Shown one piece after another: positions 1 to 5,004 of a DNA stretch of 6,878 nt. Positions within the stretch are counted from its first letter, which is position 1. Each line of letters begins with the position of its first letter. The notes under the pieces were generated by a model, which worked only from the letters and a program-made list of their open reading frames with translations, searched no databases and was not told the origin of the DNA. Origin of the DNA: Crocinitomix sp. (lineage in GTDB: Bacteria; Bacteroidota; Bacteroidia; Flavobacteriales_D; Crocinitomicaceae); NCBI GenBank assembly GCA_020849935.1, contig JADZFJ010000048.1, positions 1-6,878 of the forward strand. The letters are read 5' to 3'. The translations under genes were made by a program, and so were the position numbers.

Positions 1-651
1 GCTTTTTTGTTGAGTTATTTTTTTCCGTTTGGAATTATAATTGTTTTGACTTCGGGCGGTGTTTACTTGGCGTATGAAGGAATGCACAAAATTGTTCATT
101 TCATCGCCCACAAAAAAAAATCGAAGAAACAAATTGCCGAGGTTTTAGAAGTTGAAATTACGAATACTGAAAAAGAGAAAATTAAATCTGCCATTACCAC
201 CGATTTTATTTTGTCCGTTGAAATTATCATTATCGCTTTAGGAACTGTTTTAGAAGAATCGTTGGCTGTTCAAATTATGGTGGTAACGTTTGTGTCTTTG
301 CTTGCAACGGTGGGCGTATATGGCATTGTCGCGTTGATTGTACGCATGGATGACGCTGGTTTGAGTTTAGTGAGAAAATCAAAAGGAAAAGGGTTTTTAT
401 TTGTGTTGGGCAATGCCCTAATTCAATTGTTGCCTTGGGTGATTAAAGTGTTGGCAGTGGTTGGAACCTTTGCTTTATTATTGGTTTCGGGAGGAATTTT
501 TTCGCATTATATTCACTTTTTTCACGATTTATTGCCTACTTGGCCTGTCATGTTAAAAGAGTTGTTATTAGGAATTGTTGTAGGCACAATTGCGGTAATT
601 CTACTTACCGTGATCACTAAAATGCTACCAAAGAAAAAGGCAAAAATTTAA
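1..651 (+). CDS. DUF808 family inner-membrane protein, 5' end outside the window
   Basis: This is the C-terminal part of a DUF808 (YedI-like) multi-pass membrane protein whose biochemical role is not established. The frame is open from base 1 (Ala-Phe-Leu-Leu...) and about 216 residues are visible. Full family members have roughly 300 residues, so the N-terminal 80 or so are missing. The TTG at position 7 is only an internal codon. Family landmarks are visible: a hydrophobic segment followed by GGVYLAYEGMHKIVHF, a cytoplasmic basic linker, a TDFILSVEIIIIALGTV segment, GVYGIVALIVRMDDAGL, and LLPWVIKVLAVVGTFALLLVSGGI, then a last membrane helix and a lysine-rich tail. I count about five hydrophobic segments. 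The gene converges on the lipoprotein gene on the other strand, with 9 bp between stops. Family assignment is firm; function is unknown. Confidence 0.9.
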   Translation, partial: AFLLSYFFPFGIIIVLTSGGVYLAYEGMHKIVHFIAHKKKSKKQIAEVLEVEITNTEKEKIKSAITTDFILSVEIIIIALGTVLEESLAVQIMVVTFVSLLATVGVYGIVALIVRMDDAGLSLVRKSKGKGFLFVLGNALIQLLPWVIKVLAVVGTFALLLVSGGIFSHYIHFFHDLLPTWPVMLKELLLGIVVGTIAVILLTVITKMLPKKKAKI

Positions 652-660
652 CTTGATTCG

Positions 661-1083
661 TTAAAACCCTTGTGTTTCTTGTTCCACAACGGCCTCGTTC
701 GAATTCATGGAAACAATTAGAAGCTTGTACCCCTCTTTCCGATCAACCAAAACTAAACGTTCGTGAACTAACCCAAATTTATCTACTTCAAACGTATAAC
801 TTAATTTCACTGTGGTCAGTCCATTTTGCGTTTTTTTGCTAAAATCAAATTGTTTCGATCGATTTTTTTGCGGTCCCCAACTGTCCAATAAATTCAAGAA
901 ATTTTCCCATTCCTCAATGGTTGCGCCCCCTTCATAATCCACTAAATTATTGATGATATAATCGTAGTCCTTGGCATCTAATTTTTGGTGAAATAAATCG
1001 GCTGTTTTTTCAGCTGCCTCGGTGGAACAACTGCTGGCCAATAATAGTCCTACCAACGCGCAAAAAATGAATGGAAATTTCAT
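661..1083 (-). CDS. Small lipoprotein, possibly NTF2-like (DUF4019/DUF4878-like)
   Basis: This is a predicted envelope lipoprotein of 140 residues. A short N-region (MKFPF) and a hydrophobic core end in LLLASSC, so signal peptidase II would cut before Cys19. Another cysteine, C8, lies inside the signal peptide. The mature part begins with a helix (TADLFHQKLDAKDYDYIINN), then an EEWENFLNLLDSWG segment, then alternating beta-type strands (TTVKLSYTFEV, VHERLVLVDRKEGYKLLIVSM). That helix-then-sheet order, with a 'residue-by-residue loss' style start and a final strand on which variables rest, is like the NTF2-like lipoproteins grouped under DUF4019 or DUF4878. This is a fold-level impression, not a firm family call. 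The gene stands alone, transcribed away from the palindromic region, with two TATATTTG boxes upstream. The protein is complete and shows no sign of decay. Confidence 0.8.
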   Translation of the reverse strand: MKFPFIFCALVGLLLASSCSTEAAEKTADLFHQKLDAKDYDYIINNLVDYEGGATIEEWENFLNLLDSWGPQKNRSKQFDFSKKTQNGLTTVKLSYTFEVDKFGLVHERLVLVDRKEGYKLLIVSMNSNEAVVEQETQGF

Positions 1084-1105
1084 ATATAAAAATTAAGGTA
1101 CTCAC

Positions 1106-1113
1106 CAAATATA
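1106..1113 (-). promoter_or_regulatory. Bacteroidota -7 box for the lipoprotein gene ending at 661
   Basis: On the minus strand these bases read TATATTTG, an exact match to the Bacteroidota -7 consensus TAnnTTTG, 22 bp before the ATG. Transcription would begin about 15 nt ahead of the start codon. No clear TTG or TTTG lies at the expected -33 distance. A second identical octamer on the same strand at 1155-1162 could serve as an alternative promoter with a leader of about 65 nt. Confidence 0.5.
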
Positions 1114-1154
1114 CAAAAAATGAAAAATTAACCTCATTTTTAATCAGTTAATAG

Positions 1155-1162
1155 CAAATATA
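1155..1162 (-). promoter_or_regulatory. Second -7 box (TATATTTG) upstream of the lipoprotein gene
   Basis: An exact TAnnTTTG octamer on the minus strand, 49 bp upstream of the first one and pointing the same way. It lies between an oligo-T run (1163-1170) and the lipoprotein gene. Base composition here is very AT-rich, so one of the two copies could be chance. Confidence 0.3.
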
Positions 1163-1173
1163 TTTTTTTTGTA

Positions 1174-1273
1174 GGGCGTACCTCCCTTTCTCCTATCGTC
1201 CAAAGGGAGGCCCCGCTTTTCGCTGTAGTCCCCCCAACTTGTTGGGGGGAGCTGCCGCTTCAATCGGTTACGC
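1174..1273. repeat. Palindromic REP-like intergenic element with three-way-junction potential
   Basis: Three nested inverted repeats fit together. The ends pair as GCGTA (1176-1180) with TACGC (1269-1273). Inside lie hairpin A, with perfect 9-bp arms CCTCCCTTT (1181-1189) and AAAGGGAGG (1202-1210), and hairpin B, with perfect 10-bp arms TCCCCCCAAC (1229-1238) and GTTGGGGGGA (1241-1250) around TT. Each hairpin is followed by a related single-stranded block: CGCTGTAGTC (1221-1230, overlapping the first two bases of hairpin B) and CGCTTCAATC (1256-1265), matching at 7 of 10 positions. The G+C-rich composition contrasts sharply with the surroundings. From memory, short intergenic repeats in flavobacterial genomes show the same plan (GGGCGT, hairpin, GCTTTCCGCT, hairpin, CCGCTTCAATC, ACGC). 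Its function is unknown, and membership in that family needs a genome-wide comparison. Confidence 0.65.
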
Positions 1274-1363
1274 AAATGTGTGGGGTATTTTAACAGGTGG
1301 TTACTCAGTGAGCACTTGGTTAAAATTTCTCAAATTCTCGCGAAAAGGATGGAAGTGGGGCTC

Positions 1364-1401
1364 TTTTTTGTGTTTTCCTGTCCTAAGGAAAATACAAAAA
1401 A
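1364..1401. repeat. 16-bp inverted repeat, terminator-like on both strands
   Basis: The left arm TTTTTTGTGTTTTCCT (1364-1379) pairs with AGGAAAATACAAAAAA (1386-1401) at 15 Watson-Crick positions and one G-T wobble, around a 6-nt loop GTCCTA. Oligo-T and oligo-A runs form the outer part of the stem. The stem is AT-rich, so terminator activity is uncertain. Confidence 0.55.
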
Positions 1402-1421
1402 AGCAAGAACGGACAGCCTGG

Positions 1422-1479
1422 TGTTCAGACATCTATGCAATAAGGCACATAGTGCTGAAATTGTAGAGGTGTCTGGACA
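1422..1479. repeat. 13-bp inverted repeat enclosing a small hairpin
   Basis: TGTTCAGACATCT (1422-1434) pairs with AGGTGTCTGGACA (1467-1479) through 11 Watson-Crick and two G-T pairs. As plus-strand RNA both wobbles would be stable G-U pairs, whereas the minus-strand RNA would have A-C mismatches at the same places. That asymmetry favours plus-strand RNA if this is a transcribed structure. The interior holds GCAC-ATA-GTGC (1445-1455). Confidence 0.5.
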
Positions 1480-1486
1480 TTCGCCC

Positions 1487-1502
1487 AAAAAGAAATCTTT
1501 TT
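1487..1502. repeat. AT-rich 7-bp inverted repeat
   Basis: AAAAAGA (1487-1493) and TCTTTTT (1496-1502) are perfect complements around AA, directly downstream of the larger repeat at 1422-1479. On the plus strand the oligo-T half could act as a weak transcription end for an RNA covering the upstream hairpins. This is a possibility only. Confidence 0.35.
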
Positions 1503-1604
1503 CATCAGATAAAAATAGGCCGCCAGGAATTCCGCTTTAAAAGATCATTTATGCAATTCAGGTAATTTTGAACCTTTTTATCCAATAATTGTATTTATTT
1601 TTGA

Positions 1605-2642
1605 ATGACTATCTTAAAAAGGGTGAACAGATTTAAATATATCATACTAAGTGGATTAATTTGGTGTTTTTGCGTGGCGAGTTTTGCGCAGGGGCCAAGC
1701 CTTTCTCCGCACGACTTAAAAGAAAGTTATTTTGAAAAAAGAGCTTCTTTTGAACAACGATCAACGAAGGTCATTAGTCCTGCAAATCAGGAGGAATTGG
1801 ATCGTATTGTCACTATCCTTGCCGAAAATGCACCAAATTCATACGAGTATCATTTGGTGAAATATGTCAACGGAAATTTTGATGCCTCCTTGGCAAATCA
1901 CCTGCTGGAAGCGTATAAACTCAAACCTACCTCAACAGAAGTTTTGCGCGAAATGTTTGGCTACTATGCTATGATGAACGATCAAACCAAAACCAAAGAA
2001 ATAGCATCGGTACTTAAAAATCAATACAGTACGCTCGAATTAGCTTATTACGAAAGTGTGTTTTCAACCTCTTCAGGTACCTATTATTTATTTAGCGGAG
2101 AATCGGATGCATATCCTGCGTTGGTATTACAAAGTTTGGGTAAAATTAGGAGCAATGTCACCATTATTAATTTGGATTTTTTGCAAAATGACAACTACCG
2201 CAAACGAATTCAATCGCAAGTAGGTGGATTAAATATGAAATTTATTGCGAATGAGGCTGCTTTTGTAAGTGCAATGATTAACGCCAAATCATCCACCTTT
2301 TGTGTGTCCACCACGGTTTCTCAAAGTTATTTAGGTTCGTCAGTGTCTTCCATGAACATTACCGGATTGATCTATCAAAAAGACGCCCAAGATCAAAAAG
2401 GAAAACTGCAAAAATTTTGGACTCAAGTGCAACCAACGCTGGCAAGTTTAGCATTAAGTGGCAGCAAAGAAAAGGCGCTTTACGGAAACTATCTCCCGCC
2501 TTTGCTAACCTTGTACAAATTGAAAATAATGAATAACGAGAAGGATTCAATTTTGCGAAATGGCATTGTGGCATTGGCGCAGAAAATTGGAGAAGTGGAG
2601 GCGGTGAATGGAATTTTAAGTGATTATGAGCAAATAGAATGA
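1605..2642 (+). CDS. Secreted protein resembling the soluble tail of DUF2723/GT117 membrane proteins
   Basis: This is a 345-residue exported protein, the first gene of the sigma-factor operon. TGA lies directly before the ATG, so the gene cannot start further upstream. A basic N-region and the hydrophobic core YIILSGLIWCFCVASFAQ form a signal peptide, cut near residue 28. Residues 35-150 look like paired helices of TPR type (LLEAYKLKPTSTEVLREMFGYYAMMND). Residues 160-200 contain GESDAYPALVLQSLGKIR and VTIINLDFLQNDNY, and residues 230-257 contain STTVSQSYLG and NITGLIYQ. These blocks match, in order, the pattern after the membrane domain of DUF2723 proteins as I remember it (GDNDTFPLWYLQEVEGIR, VRVVNLSLL, ATTV..NYLGL, LEGLAYRL). 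The membrane glycosyltransferase part is absent. The stop overlaps the sigma gene start (ATGA). Similarity is inferred by eye, and function is unknown. Confidence 0.8.
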   Translation: MTILKRVNRFKYIILSGLIWCFCVASFAQGPSLSPHDLKESYFEKRASFEQRSTKVISPANQEELDRIVTILAENAPNSYEYHLVKYVNGNFDASLANHLLEAYKLKPTSTEVLREMFGYYAMMNDQTKTKEIASVLKNQYSTLELAYYESVFSTSSGTYYLFSGESDAYPALVLQSLGKIRSNVTIINLDFLQNDNYRKRIQSQVGGLNMKFIANEAAFVSAMINAKSSTFCVSTTVSQSYLGSSVSSMNITGLIYQKDAQDQKGKLQKFWTQVQPTLASLALSGSKEKALYGNYLPPLLTLYKLKIMNNEKDSILRNGIVALAQKIGEVEAVNGILSDYEQIE

Positions 2643-3226
2643 AGCTCTTTAGTAAAAATTATTCGCACTATAACGACGAAGACCTAATGCGCTTTTTTAT
2701 AAAGGGTGATAAGAAAGCCTTTGAGCAAATTTACGCACGTTATGAGTCGTTTGTGGTGAATTTTTTTTACCGACGATTGTGGAATGATTCGGAAAAAGCA
2801 GAAGATTTTGCGCATGATTTGTTTACAAAGATCATTGACAAACCAGATGCTTTTGATCCGAGTAGAACGTTTAAAACATGGTTGTTTTCAGTGGCAAATA
2901 ACATGTGTAAAAACGAGTACAAAAAACAAGAGGTAAGAAAACCAACGGGTTACGATTTGCCAGAGGGAATGGATTCGAAAGATGAAAACCCTTTGCAGGA
3001 TGTTGAAATTGATAAATCAAATTTTAATGAGGCATTAAAAAAGGAATTGGATAAGTTGAATGACAAACACAGAGAAGTATTTATGCTTCGACATTTTGAA
3101 GGATTGTCCTTGGATGAGATAGGAGAGGCCCTTGAAATTAATACAGGTACTGTAAAATCAAGGTTGCATTTGGCAACCAAGACCCTTGCAGACAAATTAG
3201 AAGTTTTTAGAAAAACAATGATATGA
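2639..3226 (+). CDS. ECF-type RNA polymerase sigma-70 factor
   Basis: This cytoplasmic alternative sigma factor of 195 residues is normal in length for the ECF group. Region 2 covers about residues 12-98: DLMRFFIKGDKKAFEQIYARY, then the core-binding segment SEKAEDFAHDLFTKI (51-65), then the -10-recognition segment FKTWLFSVANNMCKNEYKK (78-96). A charged linker of about 35 residues follows. Region 4 covers about 130-187, with LNDKHREVFMLRHFEGLSLDEIGEALEIN-type helices and the recognition helix TGTVKSRLHLATKTL (169-183). Both domains are intact, so the protein should be active. Its start overlaps the stop of the upstream secreted-protein gene and its stop overlaps the start of the next gene, each by ATGA. 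That implies translational coupling and fixed stoichiometry with its likely anti-sigma factor. Its target promoters cannot be read from this window. Confidence 0.95.
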   Translation: MKLFSKNYSHYNDEDLMRFFIKGDKKAFEQIYARYESFVVNFFYRRLWNDSEKAEDFAHDLFTKIIDKPDAFDPSRTFKTWLFSVANNMCKNEYKKQEVRKPTGYDLPEGMDSKDENPLQDVEIDKSNFNEALKKELDKLNDKHREVFMLRHFEGLSLDEIGEALEINTGTVKSRLHLATKTLADKLEVFRKTMI

Positions 3227-4140
3227 TTAAGGACATAGAAGAGATTATCAGAAGTAAATCCTACTTTGAGTTATCGAAAGAAGAACTTGAGGCGGTAAGC
3301 GAATTTGCGCAAAATGAGGAGGAGTATGTCAACATGCAATGGTTTTTGAATGGAACAATTTCGGCGGTGGCTGCCGATAAAATAACGCCTTCGGCCGATT
3401 TGAAGAAAAAAGTAATGGCTCATTTAACCGATGGGGCTGATAAAAAAGGTTTTTGGCTTAATTCGGTGGGTGTTTTTATGTTCCCCGATGGAAAACAATT
3501 TTACAAAAAACCAGGTTTTCAATTAGGCCTTGCAGCAGCAGTGGTAATCGGGTTTTTGTTTTTTGTGAATAGAGATTTTCAATCGGCTAACCTTGCGGTA
3601 AATAAAACGACAGACCAACAAATTACCCCAATTGCAACGAGTGCAGCTTTAATAGATTCGATGGAAGAGCAAGGAAATCAGAGGGAACGTTTAGACAACC
3701 GAGCAGATCAAGTGCCAAGTCCAATTATCATCGACGGTGAAGAGTCGGTTAACGATTATCAACTTGATGAAAGTCCTTTTGAAGCTTCAGATCGGGTTAG
3801 CTATTCAATTGAAGACGACGTATCTGAAAGCGAAGCTGTTTATTTATACAGTGTTGACGCTCCAGCTACGGAGGATGTTCCACAGTTTGTAGAAGATCAC
3901 AAAATGGTATTAGCGGAAAGTAAGGTAGATAACTTTGCGAAAAAGGAAAAACACGATCCAGTTGAAAAAGCCGCAAAAGATGTTGTGCCAGGTACATCCG
4001 AAGGAATTGCTGCGGCGGATTACGACAAACTTACAGATAAGAATTTGGGTGCGGCGTCGGCTTCCGAAATTATTGTTCCAAAGTCAATTTATATTGACAA
4101 AACCAAAGAATTGAATCAATTTTTTTCAATTGAAAAATAA
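3223..4140 (+). CDS. Single-pass membrane protein, likely anti-sigma factor
   Basis: This 305-residue protein is the probable inhibitor of the adjacent sigma factor, a role assigned from position and topology. Residues 1-95 are cytoplasmic and helical: a short motif YFELSKEELEAVSEFAQNEEEY (14-35), as seen in Bacteroidota anti-sigma factors, then LKKKVMAHL (60-68). One membrane helix lies at about 99-115 (FQLGLAAAVVIGFLFFV), with lysines on its inner side. Residues 116-305 would be periplasmic. They are low in complexity, rich in Asp, Glu, Ser and Ala, have no cysteine, and end in a short helix KTKELNQFFSIEK. The HxxxCxxC zinc motif of ZAS anti-sigma factors is absent and the protein has no cysteines at all. 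Release would have to come from proteolysis or binding in the periplasm. The start overlaps the sigma stop, and the next gene begins 14 bp downstream. Confidence 0.8.
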   Translation: MIKDIEEIIRSKSYFELSKEELEAVSEFAQNEEEYVNMQWFLNGTISAVAADKITPSADLKKKVMAHLTDGADKKGFWLNSVGVFMFPDGKQFYKKPGFQLGLAAAVVIGFLFFVNRDFQSANLAVNKTTDQQITPIATSAALIDSMEEQGNQRERLDNRADQVPSPIIIDGEESVNDYQLDESPFEASDRVSYSIEDDVSESEAVYLYSVDAPATEDVPQFVEDHKMVLAESKVDNFAKKEKHDPVEKAAKDVVPGTSEGIAAADYDKLTDKNLGAASASEIIVPKSIYIDKTKELNQFFSIEK

Positions 4141-4154
4141 ATAGGTTTCGTCAA

Positions 4155-4883
4155 ATGAGTGTTAGGCGTTTGTGTAAGTTAGTGTTGATTTGGCATTTTA
4201 TGGGGCTATCGATGTTGGTGTCCGTTGAAACTTATGCGCGGAATCAAAATATAGACTCGCTGAGAATTGAATCGTTTTTAGCAATCGATTCCTATAATTA
4301 CACCACTATTGATGCCCGTCAAAAATTTTATAAAAAAGCAGATCAACTTTTTACAGGTCATGGATTTGAGGTGAAATGGTTAAAAGTGGCAGCCAAAACC
4401 GTAAAAATTTTGGAAATTGCCCATTCAAAATTTGGAGGTTTTTTTGCCCACACCAATCAAGAAATCAGGGATTTTATAAACAATGGAAATAAAGCAATTT
4501 TAGATGATTTTTTATTAAAAGTACGCTCGCTTTGGCGATCAGGCAGGGTAATTCAAGATGAGGAGGCCATGCGCTGGGATGCTCAAATGTTGTCGGACGA
4601 ACAAAATTTGATAGATGGGTTTTATGAAAATTTGAGTAAAGAAAGTTTACTAATTTTGGAAAATAATCTCAAGGGAATTGCTTCGCGATTTCTTTTTAAT
4701 AATCCTCGTTTTTATGGCCATATTCAAGATCAAGAAGCCAGATGGGATTTTGGAATGCGTAAAATGGGCTATCAAGTAGTACCCGAAATGATGCCTAAAC
4801 CCAACCAAAATTGGGAAAATGTTCCTCTAAAAATTACCGAGAAGCACGGAAAAAAAATTGAAATTGAACAAATCCTTCGCTAA
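4155..4883 (+). CDS. Secreted protein of unknown family with duplicated RWDxxM motif
   Basis: I do not recognise this 242-residue protein. A signal peptide is evident: basic MSVRRLCK, a hydrophobic core LVLIWHFMGLSMLVSV, and cleavage near ETYA (residue 28). There is no lipobox at the end of the core, and the only cysteine (C7) lies in the N-region, so the mature protein has none. The mature part is predominantly helical and mixed in charge, with no further membrane segment. The motif EAMRWDAQM (137-145) recurs as EARWDFGM (194-201), sharing RWDxxM; the two copies are separated by a helical stretch with FYENLSKESLLILENNLKGI. The C-terminus (226-242) is lysine-rich and strand-like. It follows the anti-sigma gene by 14 bp, so it is the fourth gene of the operon and may be a sensor, a ligand or a target of the signalling pair. 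That is inference from position only. Confidence 0.75.
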   Translation: MSVRRLCKLVLIWHFMGLSMLVSVETYARNQNIDSLRIESFLAIDSYNYTTIDARQKFYKKADQLFTGHGFEVKWLKVAAKTVKILEIAHSKFGGFFAHTNQEIRDFINNGNKAILDDFLLKVRSLWRSGRVIQDEEAMRWDAQMLSDEQNLIDGFYENLSKESLLILENNLKGIASRFLFNNPRFYGHIQDQEARWDFGMRKMGYQVVPEMMPKPNQNWENVPLKITEKHGKKIEIEQILR

Positions 4884-4893
4884 ATTTCAACCC

Positions 4894-4919
4894 TTTGAAC
4901 AATAAATTTCTGTATCTTG
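4894..4919 (+). promoter_or_regulatory. Possible promoter of the DUF2130 gene
   Basis: TTTG (4894-4897) and TATCTTG (4913-4919) resemble the Bacteroidota -33 and -7 elements. The -7 box lacks one T of TAnnTTTG and the 15-bp spacer is shorter than usual. It is the best candidate in the 121-bp gap after the operon. It would leave a leader of about 80 nt containing a 14-codon reading frame. Confidence 0.35.
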
Positions 4920-4954
4920 CCTGACTAAACAAGTAAATATAATTTCTTGACCTC

Positions 4955-4999
4955 ATGTACGAAAAATCGTTGATTTTAGGGAAGAAATTCGAAAAATAA
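4955..4999 (+). CDS. Possible 14-codon upstream reading frame (leader peptide)
   Basis: ATG at 4955 opens a frame encoding MYEKSLILGKKFEK and stops with TAA, 5 bp before the ATG of the DUF2130 gene, in a different frame (4955 and 5005 differ by 50). The A-rich sequence between the stop and the next ATG would suit reinitiation. There is no regulatory codon run of the attenuator type. A frame of this length in AT-rich DNA is not rare, so this may be chance. Confidence 0.2.
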   Translation: MYEKSLILGKKFEK

Positions 5000-5004
5000 A
5001 GAGC

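Larger units (their letters stand above)
1274..1604. other. Gene-free stretch with three further inverted repeats
   Basis: This stretch between the palindromic element and the sigma operon has no protein I believe in. It holds three inverted repeats, listed separately (1364-1401, 1422-1479, 1487-1502), plus the 8-bp palindrome GGAATTCC at 1526-1533 and a small GCAC-ATA-GTGC hairpin (1445-1455) inside the second repeat. The last 60 bases are AT-rich and must contain the operon promoter. A TTTTGAACC block (1566-1574) is a candidate -33/-35 element, but no well-spaced -7 box follows it. The stretch could be a structured RNA, a small non-autonomous mobile element or decayed sequence. Confidence 0.5.

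Noticed and set aside
7..651. TTG at position 7 as a true start of the DUF808 gene
   Set aside because: The frame is open to the window edge and the visible protein begins inside a hydrophobic segment of the family, so the gene must start upstream.
1239..1466. A 75-codon plus-strand reading frame in the gene-free stretch
   Set aside because: It starts inside hairpin B of the palindromic element and runs through two other inverted repeats; its residues (many W, K, S in no domain pattern) match nothing, and another frame overlaps it over most of its length.
1280..1540. An 86-codon plus-strand reading frame in the gene-free stretch
   Set aside because: It overlaps the 75-codon frame, has no A-rich start region or recognisable domain, and its sequence follows the inverted repeats. 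It might be a decayed or chance frame.
1596..1603. TATTTTTG as -7 box of the sigma operon
   Set aside because: It matches TAnnTTTG but lies one base before the ATG, so transcription would start at or after the start codon; the nearest TTTTG is 25 bp upstream, beyond normal spacing. Probably chance in T-rich DNA.
4886..4899. TTCAA/TTGAA hairpin after the operon as a terminator
   Set aside because: The stem is 5 bp, AT-rich and has no T run after it.
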